Shown piece by piece: positions 9,009-17,795 of a stretch of DNA of 64,000 nucleotides. The notes beneath the pieces were generated by a model that was given only the letters and a program-made list of their open reading frames with translations, was not told where the DNA came from and did not search any database. A program made the position numbers and the translations under genes. Position 1 is the first letter of the stretch, and each line of letters starts with the position of its first letter. This DNA comes from Prostheceraeus crozeri (taxonomy: Eukaryota > Platyhelminthes > Polycladida > Euryleptidae), in the NCBI GenBank assembly GCA_907163375.1, contig CAJQUW010010425.1, forward strand, positions 124,001-188,000, in the 5' to 3' direction.

Positions 9009-10001
9009 TTAATTATTAAATATTTCACTAACACCATTTATTAATGGTTTTATATCATTATATGTTGTTTTGGCTTCGTCTAATGTAGATTTGGCATCGG
9101 ATAATGTAGTTTTGACATCAGATATTATTGGTGTTGCTTTTCTTATGCCGTTTCTAACATCATCCATTGCAGTTTTCAAGTAGTTTAATGTTTCATTATC
9201 TTGTAATCTGTTAGGTATTGGTATACCAAATTTTGCATTTAAATAGTTATCAAAATAAAAATAAAATGTATCAGGAATAATTTTTAGTGGTACTTTTGCT
9301 TCAGATTCTAAAAAGATAATTATTTGTTCTATAACTTGATTGGATAAATGTTTTGTATTTGCATATATTTTAATATCAAAATCTTGAGAGTTATTATAGA
9401 TTTCATGTTCGGTATCTACTAATATATTCAAATCTTTATCATATACTTGCATATGTTCACTTATGGTATCAACACGTATTATTCCATATTTATGTTGTGT
9501 ATAATATGATAAAGGCATATTCATTTTATAATTTTTATTAATATCATTAAAGAATGCTGCATTATTTTGTGTAGTTGTAAAAAATGTTTGAATGTTTTCT
9601 CTAATCTTATTATCTACATCACAAGCTTTATGAGCTAATACAACTATTTGAATATTTTGATGTCTTCCTTTTGTAAATATTTCTGACATATTTTTTTGTT
9701 TTGATAAACTTGCAACATCATCTAAAATTAATAAAGATTTATTTTCAGATGTACCAGCAAAACTTTCCATATCTTGTAACTCATCTAATTGTTTATCATT
9801 ATAAACGTTTGTAAAAGTTGGCCATTCAGAAGTATGCATACAAAAAATATGTACTTGTGTTTCATCCTCATAATGTTCCTTTATATATTTTTTAATAAAC
9901 GTAGTCTTACCACTTCCAGTTTTACCGTAAACAATGAAATGTAAATTTTCTTGATACATTCTACCTTGTGTAATATTTTTATTATTAGTTTTATCCTTCA
10001 T
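9009..10001 (-). CDS. Second P-loop ATPase, FtsK/HerA-like (ATPase 2)
   Basis: 330 residues with Walker A GKTGSGKT (residues 26-33) and Walker B LLILDDV (90-96). A FTKGRHQNIQIVVLAH segment corresponds to the sensor-like GRH region of viral packaging ATPases. The C-terminal 130 residues are helical and end in repeated heptad-like DAKSTLDEAKTTYNDIK. It is clearly different from ATPase 1 at 2843-3607, so this element has two packaging-type ATPases. A possible in-frame extension upstream of 10001 encodes a strongly hydrophobic segment (about 10090-10190), which could make it membrane-anchored. Its own start is the ATG at 10001. DNA translocation is the family role; division of labour between the two ATPases is unknown. 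Confidence 0.75.
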   Translation of the reverse strand: MKDKTNNKNITQGRMYQENLHFIVYGKTGSGKTTFIKKYIKEHYEDETQVHIFCMHTSEWPTFTNVYNDKQLDELQDMESFAGTSENKSLLILDDVASLSKQKNMSEIFTKGRHQNIQIVVLAHKACDVDNKIRENIQTFFTTTQNNAAFFNDINKNYKMNMPLSYYTQHKYGIIRVDTISEHMQVYDKDLNILVDTEHEIYNNSQDFDIKIYANTKHLSNQVIEQIIIFLESEAKVPLKIIPDTFYFYFDNYLNAKFGIPIPNRLQDNETLNYLKTAMDDVRNGIRKATPIISDVKTTLSDAKSTLDEAKTTYNDIKPLINGVSEIFNN

Positions 10002-10210
10002 ATTATCCTCATCAGTCTTCCAACCTTTAAAATTTTTCCTTTCTTGTTTATAAAAATTTATCCTCTTTTGTTCCTCTGTTAGAAAGTAACCCCATTGATT
10101 TCCAATACATATAACAAGATGATAAATAAAAAATATTAAAATACATGCAAATAATAGTTTTATACAATGAAATTTTAAAAAATTCCAAAGACGTGTAAGA
10201 TCTGATTGTG

Positions 10211-10549
10211 CTATTTGTTTATTAGGAGATGAATAATGGAAAAAAAATTTTTTGGTGGTGTCTCTACATATTTTTTATTATATATATTATTACCTATAGT
10301 ATTATATCTAGGATTATCTACAATATTATTAATATCTTTTACATATTCTACTTCGTCTTTATTTAGATTCGGATCTTGAGGGGATAGTGTATATTGAAAC
10401 TCAGTGTTATTTATACAATTATTTATCATTTCATTTAATACATTAAGAGATTTATGACGACTTAGATTACTTTTATTACTTTTATCACTTTTATTACTTT
10501 TAATTATAACCGGTGAATATAAATCTTCCAAATTTTCGCTTTTATTCAT
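10211..10549 (-). CDS. Short N/S/K-rich protein of unknown function
   Basis: 112 residues starting MNKSENLEDLYSP, with a repeated NKSDKSNKSN segment and an otherwise polar composition. It sits directly upstream of ATPase 2 on the same strand and overlaps, in another frame, the hydrophobic segment described there. No known domain recognised. A tail-anchored or accessory virion role cannot be shown. Confidence 0.4.
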   Translation of the reverse strand: MNKSENLEDLYSPVIIKSNKSDKSNKSNLSRHKSLNVLNEMINNCINNTEFQYTLSPQDPNLNKDEVEYVKDINNIVDNPRYNTIGNNIYNKKYVETPPKNFFSIIHLLINK

Positions 10550-10875
10550 TTATTATTTTTAAAATAAAAAATTTAGGAATTATTATTTGTTGATTCCCGA
10601 CTAGCATTCCTACACTCTAATGAGTGTTTTTAACCTCTGTAGAACCTCCGGAATGTATATGTATTTTTGTTCCTATACTAAAAAGAAGTATTTTCCTCTC
10701 CTCTCTTCCGGAATGCTTAAGAATATTTTAATAGAAATAATATTTTATTCTTTATAAAAAATAATATTTAAATATATATAAGTTTATTTTAGAAGAAATA
10801 CAACTATTTTAGTAGAAATATAACTATTTTAGTAAAAATACATCTATTTTAATAATAAAAAGTAATTTTTTTTAT
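10550..10875. promoter_or_regulatory. A+T-rich spacer with GC cluster and short repeats
   Basis: No gene. Two TCCGGAATG copies (about 10649 and 10708) mark GC-rich islands. Then 10780-10860 holds several degenerate copies of a ~21-bp A+T unit with the core TATTTTAGTAGAAATA. It lies between the zinc-finger gene's 3' end and the start of the 10549 gene, so it may hold the promoter of the latter. Confidence 0.4.
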
Positions 10876-11675
10876 CTAATAAAAATTATTAATACGTTGA
10901 TGAAGATTTGGAATACTTTGATTAATACGTTGATTTAAATTATCATTAATACGTTGATTAAAATTTTGATTAAGATCTTCATCAAAATCTTCATTAAGTT
11001 TTGGACAAAGTGTTACATGTCTTGAAAAATTTTTCTTTAATATAATTTTTTGACAACCTCTACATTTTACTTTTTCTTTTAAACAATCCTTACATTTATA
11101 TTTACTATCATAGAACTCTGTCTTAAGTTTTGTAATTTGACAATTTGTACATTGTCTTGTATAATTTATACAAGAATTATAATGATTAGTAATTCCTTGA
11201 ATTGTAAAATATTTATTACAATTACGACATAACTGATCTTTTAGTTTTTCTTTTTTTTCTTTTTTAACCTCTTCTGATTGTTCACATAATTTTAAATGAC
11301 GTGCAAAATTTTTAGATGTTATATCTTTATTACAACCAGAGCATCTTTTTATTTTACCTTTCACAGATTTATTATTATTTTCTTCATAATTATTATTATC
11401 TACATAATTATTATTTTGTATAGGTGTATTTTTTCTAGCAGTATAAAGATTTTGTCCTTGATCTGAAATAAATAAATGATTTAATTTTTGTAATGGTTGC
11501 TCCAGTTGATTATTATTAGGTTGAATATTATTATTAGGTTGAATACTATCATACTGTTTTTATAAAAGTTACTTCGATTAATTTTCCCACATGATGTATT
11601 TTTCATATGAGTAAACAACATAGTTGGGTTTAAAAAATCTACTCCACAAACTTGACAAATTTGAGACAATTCCAT
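10876..11675 (-). pseudogene. Multi-zinc-finger protein
   Basis: Cysteine/histidine-rich protein. An N-terminal finger starts MELSQICQVCGVDF and has the spacing C-x2-C-x12-H-x4-C. Then follow asparagine/glutamine-rich linkers and four further C-x2-C modules, three of them of C-x2-C-x12-H-x4-C form (CSGCNKDI, CRNCNKYF, CRGCQKII) and one CxxC/CxxC ribbon (CTNC...CKDC). The C-terminus repeats NQRIN. Fingers of this kind usually bind nucleic acid or protein partners; a role in regulating or packaging the element is inference. It shares a divergent promoter with the fibre-like gene. The coding region is not fully intact. Confidence 0.7.
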
Positions 11676-11805
11676 TTTTTATTTTTATTAGAAAAAATCT
11701 TATTTTTATTAGAAAAAAATTTATTTTTATTAGAAAAAATTTTATTTTTATTAGAAAAAATTTTATTTGTTATTTTAGAAAAAATTTTATTTTTATTGTT
11801 AAAAA
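11676..11805. promoter_or_regulatory. ~21-bp A+T tandem repeat in a divergent promoter
   Basis: About six copies of a unit reading TTTATTTTTATTAGAAAAAA, lying between genes that start at 11675 (minus) and 11806 (plus). The unit is two helical turns long, so any protein bound to it would line up on one face. A similar arrangement with another unit lies at 63519-63715. Regulatory role inferred. Confidence 0.6.
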
Positions 11806-12694
11806 ATGATGTTACCAAATGTTGGTGGAGGTGCATATATCCCGAATAATCGTGAATCAGAAATAGAAATAGAAAATTATATCATGAAAACTGGAGACGT
11901 TTTATCTGGTCCATTACATCTTTCTATTCTTCCGCAACAAAATACAGAGTTAACAAATAAACAATATGTTGATACACAAATCAATGACTTAAAAGAAAAA
12001 TACATCAACGATGTTATGGTTCCACTGATGAATGAATTAAAGTTGCTAAAACTTAATGACAAATCATTAAACGAAAAATTATTAAAACTTGATAAAAAGG
12101 ATAGAGAGCTAGAAGCAGATATAGCAAAACTTTTTAAAAAGATTTCAGAACAATCAAAAATTTTAATATTACTTTCTATAAATTTAAAATCTGCAGTCAT
12201 TAAACATAAACATGAGATAAAACTATTGAAAGAACAATTAGAAGATGAAATAGAAAAACTTTCTGAAAGAATTTAAAAAAATTTAAAGCAGTTGCAAACT
12301 ACATTCCAAAAAAGTGTTGATGAATTAAGTTCTAAAACTACTCAACAAATGAAAAAGATGAATAGAATAATCAATGAAGTAAACTCACTTAATCAAAAAG
12401 TTGTTAAAATAAAAACTCTTAAAATCAATTTAGAAAATGAATTAAAGAAAAATTTACAAGAAAACTCTAAAGAAAATAAAGTAACAGTTAGATGCTGTTA
12501 GAAGACAATTAGATGTTCTTAAAGTTAAATTGAATGCTCTTAAAACGGCGTTGAAGATGAATCAGGAGAAAATGCAAGTTAATAGAAAAGAAATTAAAAT
12601 ACATCACATGCTGCTTGACGCAATAGATAAAGTGCAACGGAAAATTAATAAAGTTATCACGAAGTTGTTGGACATTCACAAACGTAAATCTTAA
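11806..12694 (+). pseudogene. Fibre-like protein with phage tail-fibre motif and coiled coil
   Basis: Starts MMLPNVGGGAYIP. Residues of about 25-60 read MKTGDVLSGPLHL followed by NKQYVDTQI. This is the arrangement known from phage tail-fibre and collar proteins (GG-x-M-x-G-x-L-x-L ... TKQYVD). The rest, to about 12694, is a long lysine/leucine/isoleucine-rich coiled coil with heptads, as in trimeric fibre shafts. In Polintons and adenoviruses a fibre or spike on the vertex binds the host cell, so a receptor-binding or spike role fits, but it is inference. Not fully intact. Confidence 0.6.
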
Positions 12695-12808
12695 CGTAAA
12701 TATTTTATTTACCAAAAAAGAATCATAAAAATATAAAAAAAATTAGCATAAATTTAATAAATATAGAAATTAAATATATATAAAAAGTTAATATAAAGTT
12801 AATGAAAA

Positions 12809-13078
12809 ATGCCTGTGATTTATAAACACAATCTTAAACATTTTGTCCGAAATAATAAAATTTCTCGTGAACCATCTATTAAACCTATTTATCATTATGA
12901 TAAAATAAAAACGGTTAAAACGGAAGGATATCATATGAATAATCAAGTTATATTAAATAATAATAAAGATTTAATTGTAATGCCAAATAAAAAAATAGAG
13001 GGTTTTTTAAGTATATCAAAGTATAATTTCAAAAAATATAAAAGTATAAATATAATTTCAAAAAATATGAGAGTATAA
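12809..13078 (+). CDS. Short paralog of the 13420 protein
   Basis: 89 residues starting MPVIYKHNLKHFVRNNKIS. The first ~40 residues match the start of the 158-residue protein at 13420, including EPSIKPIYHYD and TEGYHMN-like positions. The rest differs and is lysine/asparagine-rich. It looks like a partial duplication in which only the N-terminal module was kept. Function unknown; the shared N-terminus may be a sorting or packaging tag. Confidence 0.5.
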   Translation: MPVIYKHNLKHFVRNNKISREPSIKPIYHYDKIKTVKTEGYHMNNQVILNNNKDLIVMPNKKIEGFLSISKYNFKKYKSINIISKNMRV

Positions 13079-13186
13079 ATTTTATTTTAAAAAATATAAA
13101 TTTATAAATATAATTTTAAAAAATATAAAAGAATAAATATAATTTTAAAAAATATAAAAGTATAGATATAATTTTAAAGAATATAA
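13079..13186. repeat. A+T tandem repeat, ~30 bp unit
   Basis: Three to four degenerate copies of a unit with the core ATAATTTTAAAAAATATAAA, some beginning inside the end of the previous gene. It probably serves as a spacer or promoter for the 13187 gene. Confidence 0.5.
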
Positions 13187-13357
13187 ATGGATAAGATTAG
13201 AGCTGATAATTTTAAAAGAATAAAGCAATTAGACGAGTTAATAAAACAAAGAAATATTATGAAAGAAAATCATAGAATAAAAAGAATGATTAATGCAGGT
13301 TTGATTCCTGATAATAAACGAAAAACACAATCTACAAAAGGTAAATCAAAAAAATGA
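13187..13357 (+). CDS. Mini-version of the virion-type protein, 56 aa
   Basis: Starts MDKIRADNFKRIKQLDEL and matches the first ~30 residues of the 269-residue protein at 4635-5444 and its right-hand copy. It then switches to a short basic tail ending KGKSKK. The upstream A+T-rich leader also resembles that of the full-length genes. It may be a truncated duplicate, or a small basic peptide in its own right like core peptides of adenoviruses. Which is correct cannot be told from sequence. Confidence 0.5.
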   Translation: MDKIRADNFKRIKQLDELIKQRNIMKENHRIKRMINAGLIPDNKRKTQSTKGKSKK

Positions 13358-13419
13358 ATATTTGTTATATTTTTTTTATAATTTCTATTTTTCCTAAAAG
13401 TCGAATTGATTCCTAAAAA

Positions 13420-13896
13420 ATGCCTATAATTTATAAACGCAATCTTAAACATTTTGCTTCAAATAAAAAAATTTCTCATGAACCGCGTATGAATCCTGTT
13501 TATCATTATGATAATAGAGAAACAGTTCACACGGAAGGAGATGGTATATTTTCTGGTATTGGAAGTATCGTTAACTTAATTAAAAATAATAAAGATTTGA
13601 TTACATCTGCTGCAAAAGGAGCAGCTGCTATAGGTAGTACAGCTAGTGCAATATCAAATGCTGTTAAGTCTCAAAACGAATTAAAACAACTAGAAGCTAT
13701 TCGTAAACTTAGGAATGATTCTGAAGAGCTAAAAAAATTAAAAAAACTTTCAGAGGAAACGAAAAACAAAATTGGTAACAAAGCTTTGGGGGAAACCTTG
13801 AGGAGCGGGGCTCCGTCTGATAGTAAACATAATGAAAATAAAAATAATGAAAAAACAATTGAAGAAATAAGAGGTAATGGTCTAGCAAAATTCTAA
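13420..13896 (+). CDS. Glycine-zipper minor virion protein, 158 aa
   Basis: Basic N-terminus (MPIIYKRNLKHFASNKKIS) followed by a hydrophobic, small-residue segment GIFSGIGSIVNLI and AAKGAAAIGSTASAISNAV, then a charged coiled-coil tail. Small proteins of this layout lie just upstream of the major capsid gene in many Polintons and recall adenovirus internal proteins such as pVI or pX, which are membrane-active or DNA-binding. It is directly upstream of the capsid gene (26-bp gap), consistent with one transcription unit. A small GC-rich palindrome (GGAGCGGGGCTCC, about 13802) lies inside the coding region. Homology to pVI is not shown. Confidence 0.55.
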   Translation: MPIIYKRNLKHFASNKKISHEPRMNPVYHYDNRETVHTEGDGIFSGIGSIVNLIKNNKDLITSAAKGAAAIGSTASAISNAVKSQNELKQLEAIRKLRNDSEELKKLKKLSEETKNKIGNKALGETLRSGAPSDSKHNENKNNEKTIEEIRGNGLAKF

Positions 13897-13922
13897 AATT
13901 ATATTTTAATAAATTTTTTTCT

Positions 13923-15308
13923 ATGTCTGAGAAAAAACAAAAAGTGAAATTATTTTTTATAAAAATTTCTTCCTCGTTTGAAAGAAAATTTAGATTAGAC
14001 GATCCTCCGTTCGTCAATTATAATCAAAAAAAGAATGACTATATAAGAATTGCTATGAATCCCGGATCTTCTAGTAGAGTGAATACTGGAGGTGATTTAA
14101 TTTTTGAAGTTGATAATCAGCAGACTTATTTATATTTATCTGATTCATTTTTACACTGTGAATATTCTTTGTATAGTGATAGCAATTTTACAACACCATT
14201 ACCAGATACCGATAATATTGCACTAGAGAATAATTTCTTTCCAAAATTATTTACACAAATGCGTTTAGATGTTGCAACTCAAAATATAGAAACAATAAGT
14301 GATTCTCCAGGTGTAATTGATACAATGCTTAGATTTGTAACAATTGGTGAAAATAATAAAAAGTATGAAATCGAAGGTTGGTTTCCTGATACTAATGATG
14401 GTATAATTATAGATGATTTAACTCACGCTGGAACAGATGCAGCAGGAATTGCGAAAGATGTAGAAAATATTGCAAAACATTTAAATAAAACAAATAATGA
14501 TGCATATAAAGAAAGACGTGAATTTAACAAGAAAAGTAAACAGACAGTTAATTGGTCATTGTCTCCATTATTCGGATATTTAGATTATGATAAAATATCA
14601 TATCAATTAAAATTTAAGTTAATAATTCATCGTACAACAAATAATGAAATAATCTTTTTTGGTAAGACTGGAAAAAAAGCATATTTAAAAATTGATGGAC
14701 TTGAATGGTGGATAAATCATATTACTCCTAGTTTAGAGGTTGAAACAGCCATTGCAAAAAGATTAAATACTAACAAACCAATTCCAGTAAATTTTCTAAA
14801 GCGTACTGCTAGTTCAGTAACTTTTTCCGAACAAAGATTTAACTGGCATTTTACTAGAACTTCGAATACTCCAAGATATTTATTACTAACATTTCAAAGA
14901 AATAATTCTCCAAGTTTTGATAAGAACAACAATCTTTTTCATATTAATACAATTCGAAGTTTACAAGTTTCATTAAATCAAACCAGATATCCAATTGATC
15001 CATTAAGATTCGATGATACCAATAATCAATTTATGGAAGGATATGACTCTTATCGAAATCTTTTTATGGAATTTAGAGTTGAACCACAATTAACTCCTGG
15101 AGATTGGAGACATTTATATCCTGTTTCTGATTCGAACTAAGTGCACAATCAGAAGATATTATTAAAAATGGTTGTGATGTAACAATTAATATTGAAAAAA
15201 AAGATTCCACAACTTCATTGATGGCTTATGGTTTATTGCTAGAAGATGTAAAATATTTAATTGAAATTCTTAATGGAAAGATGGTAAGGATAAGTCAATT
15301 AAATTCTT
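13923..15308 (+). pseudogene. Major capsid protein (double jelly-roll, Polinton type)
   Basis: Long beta-rich protein with few cysteines. Recognisable stretches are DDPPFVNYNQKKNDYIRI near the N-terminus, LYLSDSFLHCEYSLY, NFFPKLFTQMRLDV, a middle with LEWWINHITPSLEVE, and near the end YRNLFMEFRVEPQLTPGDW. This layout matches the Maverick hexon-like capsid family (the C. elegans 'F54H12.2' type). The protein would form capsomers of an icosahedral shell. It sits between the glycine-zipper gene and small virion genes, the usual capsid neighbourhood. Capsid-coding similarity appears to extend to about 15308. The frame is not fully intact. The assignment uses remembered family pattern, not a search. 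Confidence 0.65.
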
Positions 15309-15437
15309 AGATTAAAATTTTTTTAGTAATTAGTAATAAAATTTTTTTGTAACTAGAAATTTAAATTTCTTAACTTAAAAATTTTCATAACTACAATAGA
15401 TTAAAATTTTTCGTAACTAAAAATTGTTTTATTAAAG
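15309..15437. promoter_or_regulatory. A+T spacer with ~27-35 bp repeats
   Basis: Four degenerate copies of AAAATTTTT...GTAACTA-type units between the capsid gene and the small gene at 15438. Probable promoter or spacer. No sharper signal. Confidence 0.35.
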
Positions 15438-15548
15438 ATGTCGCAAGCGAAAATTAATAATAATAAAACTGTTGAATTAAAATTACGTAATATTGTTGAC
15501 AAAAATACCCCTAAAACTATTACTATTAACAAAAAAAGTATTACATAA
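15438..15548 (+). CDS. Very small basic protein, 36 aa
   Basis: MSQAKINNNKTVELKLR..., ending NKKSIT. Basic and polar, no hydrophobic segment. It lies 8 bp upstream of the next small gene. It could be a real core-type peptide or a chance frame. Its position between capsid and hydrophobic-peptide genes is the only support. Confidence 0.3.
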   Translation: MSQAKINNNKTVELKLRNIVDKNTPKTITINKKSIT

Positions 15549-15556
15549 GTAAACCA

Positions 15557-15862
15557 ATGATAGAGAATATTCAATTACAAGAAGAAAAGAATGGCGGGAT
15601 TCTCCCATTAATTCCTCTAATAATAGGTGGTATAGCAGCTGCGGGAAGTGTCGCAGGTGGGACAGCTGGTATTTTCCAGGCAGTAAATAAAAATAAATCA
15701 GAGAAGGCAGCATTAGAAGAACAAAAACGACATAATAGAGAGTTAGAGAAAGTTGCTAGGGGAGAAGGAATAGTAGATAATTTTATTAGTAAATTAAATT
15801 TAGTTGATGAAGGAAAACGAGTTCATAAAAATATTCTACACAATGTTGATGATTTAATTTAA
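15557..15862 (+). CDS. Small hydrophobic virion peptide, 101 aa
   Basis: Contains GGILPLIPLIIGGIAAAGSV and GGTAGIFQAVN, a glycine-rich hydrophobic segment, followed by a charged coiled-coil tail. The stretch just downstream (to about 15919) encodes GSGIYLSPS, recalling the G-x-GLYLKP ending of adenovirus-like and Polinton small precursor peptides. Peptides of this type are membrane-active or lie inside the capsid and are matured by the element's protease. This is family inference. The start has a nearby upstream ATG-less spacer, so the ATG at 15557 is the simplest choice. Confidence 0.55.
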   Translation: MIENIQLQEEKNGGILPLIPLIIGGIAAAGSVAGGTAGIFQAVNKNKSEKAALEEQKRHNRELEKVARGEGIVDNFISKLNLVDEGKRVHKNILHNVDDLI

Positions 15863-15919
15863 ATTAAAGAAACAAAAGATGGTTCTGGAATATATCTAAG
15901 TCCTAGTATGATAAGGTAA

Positions 15920-15968
15920 TAACCTCAGGACCTTTGGTCCGATCGGCTAAAGCCTCTGAACAAGGTTC
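15920..15968. repeat. GC-rich palindromic cluster
   Basis: GGACC-TTT-GGTCC (15928-15940) followed by TCGGCTAAAGCCTCTGAAC. A compact GC island in A+T-rich DNA, in a spacer between small virion genes. Same class as the clusters at 57806, 61318 and 62067. Confidence 0.65.
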
Positions 15969-16000
15969 GATTAGATAAAACATTTATTTTATCTTTTAAA

Positions 16001-16132
16001 ATGAATTCTACAAATTCCGAAAATTTAATTAAATTAAAAATTGCTAATTTAGATTTATTAAATTATCTATTAAACAAAAATAAAAACTCAAATTGTAAAA
16101 TTTATGAAGGTAACGACATACAAAAACATTAG
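16001..16132 (+). CDS. Short hypothetical protein, 43 aa
   Basis: MNSTNSENLIKLKIANLDLL..., asparagine/leucine-rich, ending just inside the start of the PLA2/integrase frame, which it overlaps by about 19 bp. It may be the leader part of the PLA2 gene or a chance frame. No domain recognised. Confidence 0.3.
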   Translation: MNSTNSENLIKLKIANLDLLNYLLNKNKNSNCKIYEGNDIQKH

Positions 16133-17325
16133 AAAACTTTCCTGGATTTATTTGGAGTAAATATTCGAAAGAAAAACATCTTTCTGGTCATTCATATACC
16201 GGTCCAGGAACTCGATTAGATATAAGACTAGATGAGCATAATAATCCAAAACCAGGTGAAGAACCAATCAATAGAGTAGATGCCGCAGCTTACAGACATG
16301 ATTTAGCTTATCGAAATCATGACCTAAAATCTCGTCATGCAGCTGATAAGAAGATGATTCAAGAATTAGATAGTATTCAAAATCCTACATTTAGAGAAAA
16401 AATTGAAAGAATGTTTGTTAAGAAACCTTTACAAGCTAAAATATTATTCGGTCAGGGTTTAAGTGAAACGACAGCAAACCTGTCTGAGAGCAACGCTCGA
16501 ACCTACGCGTCTGAAATGTCGAATGACCTAGGACGCTATGCGTCCGAAATTCATAAAGAATACAGAAGGCCTAAATATTTATTGAAAGTAAAAGTATTTA
16601 ATAAAGATGATATTTGGAGTGCTGATCTTGTTCATATGCCGAATGATTCTGATTATAAACACGCATTGACCGTTATAGATTTATATACACGATATGCTTG
16701 GGTAAAGCCTTTAAAAAATAAAAGTGGTCTATCAGTTAAATATGCGTTTGAAGAAATCTTTAAAGAAAGTAATAGAAAGCCAAAAAAATTGTTTGTTGAT
16801 AAAGGGTCGGAATTTTATAACCAAAACGTTCAGCCACTATTTGAAACTGTTTATTCCACAGAAAATGCAGGGAAGGCTGTAGTGATAGAAAGATTCAATC
16901 GGACGTTGAAAAATAAAATTTTCAAAAAATTTACTCAGCAAGGAAATCAGAAATGGTTGAAGATATTACCAGGAGTTGTAGAAGAGTATAACAATAAGAT
17001 TCATTCAGGTATTGAAGAAACTCCAAAGAATGCTTCTGACGACCCTGATTTAATCCGAAAGAAAATATTCGAAAATAATAATTTGAATGAGAGTAATCCG
17101 AATTTACAGAAACGTAAGCCGAAATTTAAAATTGGAGATAGAGTTAGAATATTTAAGTATAAGAATAAATTTGAAAAAGGCTTTGTTGGTTACTGGACCA
17201 AAGAAATATTTGAAGTTTGTAAAATAAACCAAACTTATCCGATCATTTACGAAATCAAAGATTTAGATGATGAGGATATCAGAGGGAGATTTTATGAAAA
17301 CGAATTACAACGAACTGATTTTTAA
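16114..17325 (+). CDS. PLA2-like domain joined to Polinton integrase
   Basis: One open frame carries two functions. First comes a parvovirus-VP1-like phospholipase A2 motif set: YTGPGT (calcium-loop type, about 16195) and HDLAY (about 16297-16311) within NRVDAAAYRHDLAYRNHD, expected to breach endosomal membranes. A G+C-rich linker (about 16486-16553) encoding ARTYASEMS and GRYASEIH separates it from a retroviral-type integrase with core acidic residues in WSADLVHM, LFVDKGSEFY and VVIERFNRT, and a C-terminal SH3/chromo-like segment starting PKFKIGDRVRIF. The integrase would insert the element into host DNA. These are normally separate Polinton proteins, so the fusion is odd. No ATG precedes the PLA2 part in this frame; the first ATG is at 16354, so translation may start by another route. 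Confidence 0.8.
   Translation, partial: RHTKTLENFPGFIWSKYSKEKHLSGHSYTGPGTRLDIRLDEHNNPKPGEEPINRVDAAAYRHDLAYRNHDLKSRHAADKKMIQELDSIQNPTFREKIERMFVKKPLQAKILFGQGLSETTANLSESNARTYASEMSNDLGRYASEIHKEYRRPKYLLKVKVFNKDDIWSADLVHMPNDSDYKHALTVIDLYTRYAWVKPLKNKSGLSVKYAFEEIFKESNRKPKKLFVDKGSEFYNQNVQPLFETVYSTENAGKAVVIERFNRTLKNKIFKKFTQQGNQKWLKILPGVVEEYNNKIHSGIEETPKNASDDPDLIRKKIFENNNLNESNPNLQKRKPKFKIGDRVRIFKYKNKFEKGFVGYWTKEIFEVCKINQTYPIIYEIKDLDDEDIRGRFYENELQRTDF
16486..16553. repeat. GC-rich cluster forming the PLA2-integrase linker
   Basis: Two similar G+C-rich units (ACGCGTCTGAAATGTC and ATGCGTCCGAAATTC) in otherwise A+T-rich DNA. Both encode R-x-YASE. They fall exactly between two domains, keeping one frame. 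Confidence 0.6.
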
Positions 17326-17337
17326 TTATCACTATCA

Positions 17338-17760
17338 TTATTTATTATTATTCAATTCTAACATAATATCTAGAAATGGTACTCCTTTTTGTAATTTAAA
17401 TAAAACATAAAGACATAATTGACCACAATAAGTAGTTCCTGGTTTTTGAATTTGAAATGTATTATAAATTCCATTTCCAAGTAATTTTGTAACTTTGTTT
17501 GTTGGAGGCAATCCATAAGAGTAGAAATAGTAATTATCTCCATTTTTATTAGACGTACCTGCAGACCAATGTACTCCTTTTTGGTCTGACGTGTGAAGAT
17601 TTGTTATGAAATTTATAGTTATTGTTGGCTTATTTTTAATCAATTGTAATTCGTCTCTCATTAGGACATGAAAATTCTTTATTCCCAATTGATTTGCGAT
17701 TTTCTTTAGATCAAAATTCGTTGTTGTTTGTGTTCCATATAATTTTAAAACTAATTTATG
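17338..17760 (-). pseudogene. Adenain-like cysteine protease
   Basis: Maturation protease of the adenovirus/Polinton (ULP1-like) type, expected to cut virion precursor proteins after capsid assembly. The histidine is in KGVHWSAGT, the nucleophile is in YCGQLCLYVL, and TFQIQKPGT precedes it as in adenains. The N-terminal extension encodes FDLKKIANQLGIKNFHVL, matching the family's ELxxIA..LGI start. It runs towards the integrase gene (tail to tail, 12-bp gap). A second, partial copy of its N-terminal region lies at about 18010-18150. Not fully intact. Confidence 0.8.
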
Positions 17761-17795
17761 TTCCTCATTTTATAATAAAAAAATTTCTTATAGGG

